A DNA stretch of 55,659 nucleotides from CAZJRQ01 sp964548535 (GTDB lineage: Bacteria; Bacillota; Clostridia; Oscillospirales; Ruminococcaceae), in contig CAZJRQ010000015.1 of assembly GCA_964548535.1 (NCBI GenBank), positions 1 through 55,659 of the forward strand, written 5' to 3'. The translations under genes and the position numbers were made by a program. The notes below the pieces were generated by a model that did no database searches, was not told the origin of the DNA, and saw only the letters and a list, made by a program, of their open reading frames with translations. This document shows positions 1-7,819 of the stretch, piece by piece; the stretch's first letter is position 1; each line of letters starts with the position of its first letter.

Positions 1-72
1 ACACACTCAACATGCCCCCTTCTCGGAAACATACCAAGCGTAATATTTTTTTACATTATATCACAAAAAGCC

Positions 73-1110
73 TTAATCATCAATGTCGGTATCCTCATCC
101 TCAACCACATATTCAACCTCCGACAATTCAAACCAATCCGTCGATGAGCCGTCTGAAACATTCTCTTTGACAATACCGTCCTCAATTGATTTTGCATAGA
201 CAACTTCATCGTTTCCTATATAAATTCCTATGGTATCGCTGTTAATCAAAATCAATCCAACTGTTTCAGGCATATTCTGCATAATGCCTTTGTTTTGAGA
301 GGAATCATATAATTCTATTGCCGATTTTCTTTCATCCTCACCAATTATTTTTTATTCAGTATTGAACCATAGATATGAATACAAAAGTCCCATATTATCG
401 GCAGTTCGTAGAGATATCCACTTGTCACAATCATCTGTGATTTCAGAATTATTCATTTTAATTTGAGCATATTCCTCGCTGTATAGCACATTTCCAAAGG
501 TTTCAGGAACATATCCCCAGCTTGTTTCATATGCATTTTCTGCCCATATTGCAAGGTCAATATTATTCTTCCTCTCAAGATTTTCAAACAAATATTTGTT
601 AATACTTATATTGCTGATAACCGCATAGCTTCGCATAAATTCATCAAAGTCAATTTGCAAACCGTAAGTTTGGTTCAAGTTATTTATGAGTATTTGAATG
701 TCCATTTCAGAAAAATAAGAGCAAAAATCTGCAAAGAAATTCCCATCTGTTTCAACCTCATCAAAACACGACATATAGATTATCTGTGCCTTGACAATTT
801 GCTCTTTTAATTCAAGTTCAATTAGTTCGATTTCAATAGCAAGTCCATCATTTTCAATCTGCTCAAACACCTGCAACTCTCGGCACGAGAGTTTTGGTTC
901 AGGGGTGAGATTTTAAATATATCCGCCGAAGTCAATTTCTCCATAATCCATATTTCCCATTGAATTACCCATAGCAAGCAAAAGAAAAACTGGGAGCAAA
1001 GCTATTACAATCAGCATTGCTATAAAAGTCCCGACTACTTTCCATGTTCGCTTATCGGCTGCAAGCATGACCGCTATCTTTTTAGCGACCACCGCTACTG
1101 TTGCTGACAT
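73..1110 (-). pseudogene. Broken NlpC/P60-type protein of a conjugative element
   Basis: One reading frame of 346 codons runs from the ATG at 1110 to 73, with in-frame TAA codons at 913-915 and 352-354, so three pieces remain. The N-terminal piece has the basic start and membrane segment typical of the C40 cell-wall hydrolase carried by Tn1549-like elements. The middle piece carries WGYVPETFGNVL and RTADNMGLL; family members have RTADCVGL there, with the catalytic Cys, here Asn. The last piece has SDTIGIYIGND where the family has GHIGIYIGN, so the catalytic His is also gone. A good RBS (GGAGGGATAAT) precedes the start. In conjugation the intact protein opens peptidoglycan for the transfer channel. 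With two stops and both catalytic residues lost, this is a pseudogene. The family assignment is from memory of motifs. Confidence 0.75.
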
Positions 1111-1164
1111 ATTATCCCTCCGTTTCGTATTATTTTCAAAATAAAAAAGCCGCCGAAGCGACTT

Positions 1165-1389
1165 TCATGGTTCTTTTGGATAAGGCTTTTTCTCATAAGT
1201 TCTACCCATCAAATAATCAACACTTGTATTAAAAATATCAGCAATGCGTCCCAAAATTTCTGAAGGTACATTTCGTATCCCAGATTCATAATTTGAATAT
1301 GCAGAACGAGTAATAAATAGCTTTTCAGCCATTTGTTTTTGAGTGAAGTCTGAATCTTCTCTCAAATTTCTAATATTTTCATAAATCAT
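1165..1389 (-). CDS. Small XRE-family DNA-binding regulator
   Basis: A 74-residue protein almost entirely made of a Cro/C1-type helix-turn-helix: NIRNLREDSDFTQKQMAEKL, then AYSNYESG in the recognition helix, then a short DYLMGRTYEKK tail typical of clostridial phage and mobile-element repressors. The ATG at 1389 is chosen because GAGGTG lies 9 nt upstream; an open frame extends further upstream but has no RBS. It is transcribed away from the SLOG gene at 1481, and the shared gap contains two imperfect dyads. It probably represses itself and the divergent gene. It sits inside the decayed conjugative element. Confidence 0.8.
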   Translation of the reverse strand: MIYENIRNLREDSDFTQKQMAEKLFITRSAYSNYESGIRNVPSEILGRIADIFNTSVDYLMGRTYEKKPYPKEP

Positions 1390-1410
1390 TATGCAATTCA
1401 CCTCATAAAT

Positions 1411-1464
1411 ATTATACACGACACACAATGTGGCATTGACATTTGACACGAATTGTGTCATAAT
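1411..1464. promoter_or_regulatory. Divergent promoters with dyad operators
   Basis: Rightward promoter: TTGACA at 1436-1441, 17-bp spacer, CATAAT at 1459-1464, driving the SLOG gene. Leftward: a TATAAT-type -10 near 1411-1416 reading toward the XRE gene, with a weak -35. The rightward spacer holds the perfect dyad GACACGAATTGTGTC (1445-1459), and a related imperfect dyad ACACACAATGTGG lies just left of it. These are the likely XRE operators; the operator role is inferred from position. Confidence 0.6.
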
Positions 1465-1480
1465 ATTATGGGTGATAAAA

Positions 1481-1975
1481 ATGAAAGATATACAAAAAAC
1501 AAAATCCTGCACAATTTCAGGTGATTCAATAGACAAGTTTTCATTTGGCTTAGATGAGAAAGATTTGCTATGTATACATATAAAAACACATCTAATACAA
1601 ACACTTCATAGCTTTATAAAGCAAGGAATAACCGACTTTTATGTGAATTGCGAATTTGGAATACCACTTTGGGCTGCGGAAATTTTGACCGTTTTAAAAC
1701 AGACACATAAGATAACAATAAACATAGCTATTCCTTTTGAAGAGCAATCGACAAAGTGGGCTCCAAATTCGCGGGAACGATATTTTAAAGTTCATTCTTT
1801 AGCTGATGATGTTACCTTAATTGATTATCATCTTGAGTTAAATTCATATTTGAAAGCTGATATTTTCATGATAAATAATAGTCAATATCTAATGTATATC
1901 GGCAATGATATGAACTCGTTCATTTGCCAATACGCTCAAAAAAAACAGAATATAATCACTTTTTTAAAAGTTTAG
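1481..1975 (+). CDS. SLOG-superfamily protein (YpsA/DUF1273-like)
   Basis: The 164-residue protein starts at the ATG at 1481 (GGGTGAT upstream). It follows the order of the DUF1273/YpsA family: a short N-terminal strand (CTISG, where relatives have CFTGHR), a helix followed by GITDFYVNCEFGIPLWAAEIL (relatives: GVTDFISGGALGFDTLAAE), INIAIPFEEQSTKW, and a C-terminal ICQYAQKKQNIITFLKV strand. SLOG domains are Rossmann-like nucleotide-binding folds. The usual glycine-rich nucleotide loop is poorly kept, so ligand binding may be altered. It pairs divergently with an XRE regulator inside the mobile remnant. Function unknown; fold assignment moderately sure. Confidence 0.6.
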   Translation: MKDIQKTKSCTISGDSIDKFSFGLDEKDLLCIHIKTHLIQTLHSFIKQGITDFYVNCEFGIPLWAAEILTVLKQTHKITINIAIPFEEQSTKWAPNSRERYFKVHSLADDVTLIDYHLELNSYLKADIFMINNSQYLMYIGNDMNSFICQYAQKKQNIITFLKV

Positions 1976-2302
1976 CTACCTCCCCCCGGCCTTACCAAAC
2001 AGCTTTGCCTTGTATGGCGGAGCAATCACTTGAAGATAATACCGCTCATTGCCGCACCTGTACAAGCACGAGCCACGATCAGGGTATCTAATTAATCCAT
2101 ATTCTGACTGCTCAAGCTGAACAGTTTCCATGAATGGCTTCGGTGCAATATTACCCGGATAAAAGAAATATTGATGTGTTGGAATCGAGAACAACGGCTT
2201 TGTATACTGCAAAATTCCAATTATAGTATCCCCACGTATTCTGATATGGGTTTTGCATTTACAGGCAGGACATAATATCCATTTTATATCTTTCTGCAAC
2301 AC
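1976..2302 (-). CDS. Chimeric ORF: KTR-like start joined to a conjugation-protein tail
   Basis: A 108-residue frame starting with GTG at 2302, one base after the preceding gene. The first part, KWILCPACKCKTHIRIRGDT, matches the start of the small cysteine-rich KTR proteins found in conjugative elements, but the second Cys pair of that family is missing. The rest (PKPFMETVQLEQSEYGLIRY, then CGNERYYLQVIAPPYKAKLF) resembles, from memory only, the C-terminal tail of a VirB4/TraE-type ATPase. It lies between the TrbL and NlpC remnants, where that ATPase gene would be expected. Probably a fusion left by deletion; it may not be functional. Confidence 0.4.
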   Translation of the reverse strand: MLQKDIKWILCPACKCKTHIRIRGDTIIGILQYTKPLFSIPTHQYFFYPGNIAPKPFMETVQLEQSEYGLIRYPDRGSCLYRCGNERYYLQVIAPPYKAKLFGKAGGR

Positions 2303-2303
2303 A

Positions 2304-3350
2304 TTACCCTCTCATTTTAAGGTCATGCAGTCTATTGTCTGTAATGAATTTCTTTTTTCTAGGGTCACCTTCTGCACGATAGATACACAAATTCTCTAAA
2401 TCAAATATGGAACTCCAAACAGTTTCAAAGTCTGGCTCATTATCATATTGGCACATAAAACCATACTCACCTTTTAAAAGACTCTTTGTAGTTGTGATAA
2501 AATCTTCCTTGATGCGGTCAGAAAAACTATCTATAACAACTTTATATCGTGTAGACGAGTCATAATCATTTCCATTAGCATCATCATATAGTTTCATTTC
2601 TTCGGAAGTAAAACTGTTTACCGTGCATACAATACTGTTATTATCTAACACCTCAGCTTCTCGAATCCTTTTAATAGACGGAGTACATTCTACCACAACC
2701 ATTCTACCGCTTTTATCCACAAGTAAAATATTACAATTAGAAGCTATCGGCAAATCCATAAGCAAATCTAGGGCTTGATCCGTGCTGTTAGCTTTTTCAA
2801 GCAAATATCTGACAATAAAGCAAGAATTAAAACCCGGTTTTATCTTTTTAAGCTCTGTCATTACAAAGGTCATAGCGACAGCCAGACCATGCTCATTCAA
2901 ACCTTCTTCACCATTAATAAACGAAGAAGTAGTAATGTTAAATCTGTTTCCGTTCTTTGGGGAATATATTTCACTTTTGCTTCCTATCCGTAAGTAGGGG
3001 GGTAAATCATTATTTCGACCATATATCACTCTACCGTTTTTTGAATAGGCAAAAGCTGTGCATCCCCTAATTTCAATAGGGATATTATCTTCTAAATTAT
3101 ACATACAGCATCCCATACACAACATCCAAGAAACGAAAATCAGATAGTCACAATTAATAGTATCACTAACACCTCGTATTTCTTCGCATATCTCCGGGAA
3201 AAACTCTTGGAGCTTTTTTTCGCTTTCTTTTCCATGTTGAAGTTGAAATTCGTCCAAATGCAAAGGGAATGAAATTTTTCCCTTATTAAAAATCGTTCCT
3301 CGCTTAACGCCCATCTGATAGTGGTCACCTTTTAATCTTAAATGATACAT
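2304..3350 (-). CDS. C45-family peptidase / acyl-CoA:6-APA acyltransferase-like Ntn hydrolase
   Basis: A 348-residue protein with the layout of the C45/AAT (isopenicillin N acyltransferase-like) family. Its N-terminal YHLRLKGDHYQMGVKRG is the usual opening, and EIRGCTAFAYS near residue 95-105 holds the Gly-Cys at which these Ntn hydrolases self-cleave to expose the nucleophilic Cys. Later come NGEEGLNEHGLAVAM and the Asn-rich CTVNSF segment. Start chosen at ATG 3350 (GGGGA upstream, 2 nt after the AraC gene stop); a longer start at 3383 would overlap that gene. Family members hydrolyse or transfer acyl groups on amide bonds; the substrate is not readable here. Co-transcribed with the AraC-GyrI regulator, so possibly a resistance or detoxification pair. 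Confidence 0.75.
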   Translation of the reverse strand: MYHLRLKGDHYQMGVKRGTIFNKGKISFPLHLDEFQLQHGKESEKKLQEFFPEICEEIRGVSDTINCDYLIFVSWMLCMGCCMYNLEDNIPIEIRGCTAFAYSKNGRVIYGRNNDLPPYLRIGSKSEIYSPKNGNRFNITTSSFINGEEGLNEHGLAVAMTFVMTELKKIKPGFNSCFIVRYLLEKANSTDQALDLLMDLPIASNCNILLVDKSGRMVVVECTPSIKRIREAEVLDNNSIVCTVNSFTSEEMKLYDDANGNDYDSSTRYKVVIDSFSDRIKEDFITTTKSLLKGEYGFMCQYDNEPDFETVWSSIFDLENLCIYRAEGDPRKKKFITDNRLHDLKMRG

Positions 3351-3352
3351 AG

Positions 3353-4216
3353 TTATTTCCCCTTCTTTTTTATTGCAAACCATACCTGGGAGTGTCCTAC
3401 TCGTGGTTTTCCTTGAATAAACGGATATACTTCAACATCTGGTAGTTCCGCATATTCATATCCAGAAAACGGAAGAAACTCTGTTAAAAATCTGCGAAAT
3501 ACGCCCTGTACATCTTCTTTGAATATTCCATCATTCTCAAATACAACCCATATAGCTTTTGGGATAATATACTCTACCATTTCCCCTGATATTTCTGCAT
3601 CGCTGGAAACCGCAATGTAATAATAAATATCTTTAGGATTACGAAAAACACTCACACCTAATATGCCATCGGGATTTCCGTTGGAGTACCGTGCAATTTT
3701 GCTTATGCGATTTTCTGCCACAGCTTGTTCCCAAAACAAAGGAATATTACACATATTCTCCTCTGCATCTTCAACTAACGGAGTTCTAATTCCGACAATA
3801 CGAATACTTTCCTTTTCTTCAATATGATACGACATAGCACTACCTCCTGAAATTTTTACTATAAATTGAATTGATGGATATGCACATAACGTACATCCTG
3901 TGCTTTTTGCTATCATAGGTGTTATTCCATGAACACTTTTAAAAGCACGATTGAAGGATGTCGGTGATGAATATCCATATTTCAAAGCTATATCAATAAC
4001 CTTGCTTTCTGTTCTTTGCAATTCAAATGCAGCCTGTGTCATTTTTCTATGGCGTATGTATTCGGCCAATGACACGCCAAAAACATATGAAAAAATGCGT
4101 TGAAAATAATAAGGAGAACAACCTGCTACGCGAGCTGCCTCATCATAAGAGATTTCTTTAGTCAAATTATTTTCTATGTAATCAATGGCTGCACCGAGTT
4201 TCTTTAACCATTCCAT
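3353..4216 (-). CDS. AraC-family regulator with GyrI-like effector-binding domain
   Basis: The 287-residue protein has an N-terminal AraC double helix-turn-helix (YIENNLTKEISYDEAARVAG, then CSPYYFQRIFSYVFG, and IALKYGYSSPTSFNRAFK), followed by a GyrI-like small-molecule binding domain from about residue 130 (SYHIEEKESIRIVGIRTPLV to the end). This is the arrangement of multidrug-sensing activators such as Rob and similar proteins. ATG at 4216 with GGAGGGAAATTAC upstream. Two nt separate it from the C45-type gene, so the two form one transcript. It probably activates this pair in response to a small molecule. Confidence 0.85.
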   Translation of the reverse strand: MEWLKKLGAAIDYIENNLTKEISYDEAARVAGCSPYYFQRIFSYVFGVSLAEYIRHRKMTQAAFELQRTESKVIDIALKYGYSSPTSFNRAFKSVHGITPMIAKSTGCTLCAYPSIQFIVKISGGSAMSYHIEEKESIRIVGIRTPLVEDAEENMCNIPLFWEQAVAENRISKIARYSNGNPDGILGVSVFRNPKDIYYYIAVSSDAEISGEMVEYIIPKAIWVVFENDGIFKEDVQGVFRRFLTEFLPFSGYEYAELPDVEVYPFIQGKPRVGHSQVWFAIKKKGK

Positions 4217-4466
4217 TGTAATTTCCCTCCTTCTTTTATTAGATTACAGCAATATTAAGGATATTTCCTCACTTTTTCTGCTCACTTTTGTCAACATCAA
4301 TTTAAGTGTACTATATTTAAAATTTTGCTGCAACTGTTTAAATATGAGATTAAACATCTACCAATCAGAAGTCCAGCTTCTACATATATCCGTTCCTTTA
4401 TTTTTACTATCTCAATTATATAGCTTTTCACCACAATTTGCAGCATGAAAGAGACCTTAAAAGTAT

Positions 4467-4495
4467 AAAAAAACAGCCAAGATTTCTCTTGACTG
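4467..4495 (-). terminator. Intrinsic terminator after the GNAT gene
   Basis: Read on the minus strand, a 9-bp stem (arms 4474-4482 and 4487-4495, one G-U pair, GAAA loop) is followed by seven T residues. It ends transcription from the acetyltransferase gene. The rest of the 417-nt gap 4217-4633 shows no convincing gene. Confidence 0.75.
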
Positions 4496-4633
4496 CTTAA
4501 TAATTATTCTATAAAGTTTATGCGTTTGCATTACATTTGAATGTGACATGTGTACATCTACTCATTTGGCTTTATTTTATGCCATGGATTATCATTCATT
4601 TTGTCTCCCTACTTTCCATGGGTATAATTAAGA

Positions 4634-5104
4634 TCAATTAACAAACTCATATTTCATGGAAACATATTTTGAATTCGTATCAGCAAATCCCAATTTATGA
4701 TACAAATTAACACCAACTTCAGTAGCTTGCAAATCCAAATACGATAAATCCATTTTTTTAGAGTCGTTAATAGCAATCTTTAATAATTCACCGGCCAAAC
4801 CCTTTCTTCTATATTTAGGTTTTGTATATACATTCAAAATAGTTCCGATTTTTCCAGTTGGGAAATTTGGACTTGCTGGCGGTTCAGTTATAAGTAAAAA
4901 AACAGTTGAAACAATTTCCTTATCATTAAAAGCCGCATACGCAATTACCTCATTTGATAAATGCTTTTGAAAATATTCATTTAAAGAGGTTTTTAAAGCC
5001 AATATGTTTTGTTCCTCTATATCACCATAATCTTCTTCCAAAAATGCTATTCTCATATTAATCAACTTAGGTATATCATTATAATCTGCAGTTTTAAATG
5101 TCAT
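4634..5104 (-). CDS. GNAT-family N-acetyltransferase
   Basis: The 156-residue protein has a GNAT fold. The acetyl-CoA loop is KYRRKGLAGELLKIAI around residue 95-110, preceded by the LNVYTKPKYR strand and followed by DLSYLDLQATEVGVNLYHKL and GF, the standard motif B helix. The start has a near-perfect AAGGAGGAGATTT ribosome site. It is a single-gene unit with its own terminator and sits as cargo between remnants of the conjugative element. Relatives acetylate small molecules including antibiotics, but the substrate cannot be inferred. Confidence 0.85.
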   Translation of the reverse strand: MTFKTADYNDIPKLINMRIAFLEEDYGDIEEQNILALKTSLNEYFQKHLSNEVIAYAAFNDKEIVSTVFLLITEPPASPNFPTGKIGTILNVYTKPKYRRKGLAGELLKIAINDSKKMDLSYLDLQATEVGVNLYHKLGFADTNSKYVSMKYEFVN

Positions 5105-5172
5105 AAATCTCCTCCTTTAAAATAATAAATTTGATAGGTTATTATACCATAAATCTCTTCTAAAAGTCAATC

Positions 5173-6184
5173 CTACGCAAACTTACTCGCCACAAACTTT
5201 CCAGCATTAACCGCCGTATTTACGGTGTGAGTCACGCTCATCATGTTCACTTTAACGCTTGTATCAAGCCCAAATTGCTGTGCTATTCTTGGGACTTCAC
5301 TAGCTGCAAGCATTACACCTATTCCAAGCAAAGCGTTGGTCTGTACTGTCAGCAAGCCTAAAAATAGCAATGTAGTCTGCAAAAAAGCAGTTAGACAAAG
5401 TGCGAAAATCTGCGTTACACAAAGCCTTGCAGGCAAGGCTTACGTTGAATCCATCTGAATATCCTCGTGGAATCGAGAACATATACAAGCTTCCCACTGC
5501 AATTTGAGCAAGTAAAATGCCCCCTCTTTTTATGTTGGCAAAGAAGATTTTGACCACGCAATATGCAAGTGCAAGTATCTCAACAATAATCAGCAAGCCG
5601 GGTATTCCAGCCATTGACTGCAACGCAAGATTTGCAGTCGTACCTAAATCAGAGCGGTTTGCTCCGATAAAAGCTCTAATCAAATCATCTGAAAAAGCTC
5701 CCTGCAAGCTTATGCAAAACTCATACAATAAAGCGGGAACTTTTGTGAACAGATTTACTGCCATAAATGCTTTTAGCACATTTATGCAAGTGCCTTGAAT
5801 ATTGGCTCTCCCAGTTTGATATTCAATTGCCACATCAAAAACCGCAACTACAAGTCCTGACACAAATAAAGCCCATCCGAAATACGAAAACAGCGTTAGA
5901 AACGCATCAACCCAGCCAAGGCTGAATATTCCAGAACCAACGCCGTTTATCATTTCAAAAAAGTCCGCTACCGCTCCGAAAATCGTTTCATATAGCCACT
6001 CAAGCATTACATCCCAAATTGCTGATGATATTGCAGAGCCTACAGATTCTACTGCACCGCCGATTAAGCCTGTTACTTTTTCGCCAATCCAGCTTATCGC
6101 ATCTCCAATTCTAATGTAGTAATTAGTGTTTTTCTCATATCTGTTATATTTAATGATAGTGGATTCGAAAAAATTCTTTTACAT
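5173..6184 (-). pseudogene. Broken TrbL/CD1110-like conjugation membrane protein
   Basis: The hydrophobic protein of Tn1549-type mating channels is recognisable. It has DAFLTLFSYFGWALFVSGLV, AIEYQTGRANIQGT, KVFMAVNLFTKVP-like helices, FFANIKRGGILLAQIAVGSL, FSIPRGYSDGF, and after a frame change ALCLTAFLQTTLLFLGLL and SEVPRIAQQFGLDTSVKV. There are two lesions. The ATG at 6184, which has the strong RBS GGAGGGGAG, is followed immediately by TAA in frame, although the next roughly 58 codons remain open and family-like. A frameshift then lies near 5,405-5,450, next to the inverted repeat AAGCCTTGC-AG-GCAAGGCTT. The gene cannot make the full protein. It marks the right part of the decayed element. 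Confidence 0.8.
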
Positions 6185-6210
6185 TAAAATCAACTCCCCT
6201 CCATAAACGC

Positions 6211-6242
6211 AAAAAAGACTATTTCAGAGATGAAATAGTCTT
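6211..6242 (-). terminator. Hairpin terminator upstream of the TrbL remnant
   Basis: Perfect 12-bp stem (6215-6226 with 6231-6242, GAGA loop). On the minus strand it is followed by a T run. It would stop leftward transcription entering the element. Confidence 0.7.
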
Positions 6243-6292
6243 AAATTTATGAGCATTAAATTATATTTTTAGGGGTATACTATTAAGTTAAA

Positions 6293-6317
6293 GTGCCTTT
6301 GCACGGGTTCGAATCCC
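6293..6317 (+). other. tRNA-like fragment (variable arm plus T-arm)
   Basis: GTGC-CTTT-GCAC forms a small hairpin followed directly by GGG-TTCGAAT-CCC, the order of a class II tRNA variable arm and T arm. No acceptor, D or anticodon arm can be built around it, and only three T-stem pairs hold. It lies about 145 nt from the 3' end of the real tRNA-Leu gene and on the opposite strand. It may be a piece of a tRNA carried by an integrating element, or a coincidence. Confidence 0.35.
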
Positions 6318-6405
6318 TTTTTTGATGAAAAAGGCTACAGATTTCGAAGAAAGATGTTATGACACTCTATGAAAATGAAGTAACATTTTCTGTGCCTAAA
6401 ACATG

Positions 6406-6432
6406 AAAAAGCCCGAAAAATCGGACTTTTTT
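6406..6432 (-). terminator. Terminator downstream of tRNA-Leu
   Basis: A 7-bp stem with one mismatch (AGCCCGA / TCGGACT) is flanked by A and T runs on both sides. It sits 30 nt beyond the 3' end of the tRNA gene in the leftward direction. Confidence 0.65.
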
Positions 6433-6461
6433 GCAATGACATCTTTTTTGGGACATCAATA

Positions 6462-6550
6462 TGGTGCCGCTAACCGGACTTGAACCGGTACGGAGTTTAA
6501 CCTCCGAGGGATTTTAAGTCCCTTGTGTCTGCCTATTCCACCACAGCGGC
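6462..6550 (-). tRNA. tRNA-Leu (anticodon UAA)
   Basis: The reverse strand gives a complete class II tRNA. The 7-bp acceptor stem is GCCGCTG / TAGCGGC (last pair G-U); the D arm contains GTGGTGGAATAGGCAGACAC; the anticodon stem AGGGA/TCCCT encloses CTTAAAA, giving anticodon UAA. The long variable arm is CGGAGG...CTCCG, and the T arm is ACCGG-TTCAAGT-CCGGT. The discriminator A is followed by an encoded CCA (6462-6464). Such 3' ends are common integration targets, and remnants of a conjugative element lie on this 3' side. Confidence 0.95.
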
Positions 6551-6802
6551 AATAATCAACTAATATATTATACTACTTTTCATTTGACTTGTCAAGCATT
6601 TTTTAAACATTTCTTCAAATTGCATTTTTATATTGTACTAAAAAATAAAAATATTAGTTTCATTAGGAGCATTATACCATTTATTGTCTTGCAATTCCTA
6701 ATCACTAACAATATTTATGTATAATAAGTATATAAAATCACCTAAAATTTAGCTTGTTTTTGTTATAATTTGCAGATAAATTTCCAAAACACTAAATTCC
6801 TA

Positions 6803-6831
6803 TTGACATTATATGATTTTTGGTGTATCAT
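6803..6831 (+). promoter_or_regulatory. Promoter of the dehydratase operon
   Basis: TTGACA at 6803-6808, 17-bp spacer, TATCAT at 6826-6831, giving about 100 nt of untranslated leader before the ATG at 6939. Within the 388-nt gap between the tRNA and this operon I see no gene; it is very AT-rich. Confidence 0.6.
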
Positions 6832-6938
6832 TACACATTGCCATACAAAACATATCAACTTACTATAGAATAAAATATTCTTTGAATATCAAATTCAATT
6901 ATTAATATAGCAAGTTATAAGGATAACGGAGGAGAATT

Positions 6939-7801
6939 ATGGCACTTAATAAAGTTAACATTGTTGATGTAATTGATCAAAAAAAGATTCCCGATATTAG
7001 TAAGGCAATAACAGTTGGCGTAGATATTGGTTCGCGCCAGTCAAAGGCGATTTTGATATATGGAGATTCACTATACACCGTAACACCGCTAGCGGCGTAG
7101 ATTCACAGGAAACCGCTGATAAACTAATTGAAAAATTAACAAAAAACGCTGGTATAAATAGAAGTGAGATTCAGGCAATTGTCGGAACTGGTTATGGACG
7201 TATTGCTATGCAATTTGATGGCATAAAGACAGGCGTGCTGACAGAAATAACTTGTCACGCTTTGGGCGCTCATTTCCTAAATGCTGGCACTCGTACAATT
7301 ATAGATATCGGAGGTCAGGACTGTAAATCTATTAAAATTGATCCTGAAAATGGTAAAGTAATTGAATTTCTTATGAATGATAAATGTGCAGCTGGTACTG
7401 GTAGATTTTTAGAAAAAACAGCTGAGATGCTTGAATATTCTCTTGAAGAACTAGGCGACAGAGCCCTGGAGTCAAAGAAAAAGCTTGAAATCAGCAGCCA
7501 ATGTGTTGTATTTGCAGAATCAGAGATTATTTCTCTAAAAGCAAATGGAGAAAAGAGCCAGGATATCGCTGCTGGAATCCACTTCGCAACTGCTAGAAGA
7601 GTTAAAAATATGGTCCAAAGAATTGGACTCGAACCAGAACTTGTTTTCACAGGCGGTGTTTCAAACAACATCGGTATGAAAAATGCTCTTGAGCAAGTCT
7701 TAAAACATCCTATAAAAAGCACGAAGTTAGACATGGTTTACGGCGGCGCTTTAGGTGCGGCTATACTTGCACAAAGAATGCTTAATGAAGAAAATAATTA
7801 A
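6939..7801 (+). pseudogene. Frameshifted 2-hydroxyacyl-CoA dehydratase activase
   Basis: An ATG at 6939 with an excellent RBS (GGAGGAGAATT) opens a frame containing the ASKHA nucleotide loop GVDIGSRQSKAIL. After TVTP it runs into TAG at 7098-7100. The rest of the protein continues in the next frame (SGVDSQETADKLIEK, GTGYGRIAMQFDG, DIGGQDCKS, NDKCAAGTGRFLE, SSQCVVFAESE). Alignment with the paralogous domain encoded at 7820 shows that one nucleotide is missing near 7,086-7,092. Without it the protein would be about 287 residues. Both Cys ligands of the bridging [4Fe-4S] cluster are present. Either this is a recent pseudogene, a sequencing error or a frameshift-dependent gene. Its role could be covered by the fused activase downstream. 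Confidence 0.85.
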
Positions 7802-7819
7802 TTTTGAGGTGAATTTTTG

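Noticed and set aside
4185..4448. Open frame of 87 codons on the plus strand beside the AraC gene.
   Set aside because: Overlaps the AraC gene start, lacks an RBS, and reads as AT-rich hydrophobic noise over the promoter region.
5243..5798. Plus-strand frames opposite the TrbL remnant.
   Set aside because: They mirror the hydrophobic codons of the minus-strand gene and have no RBS.
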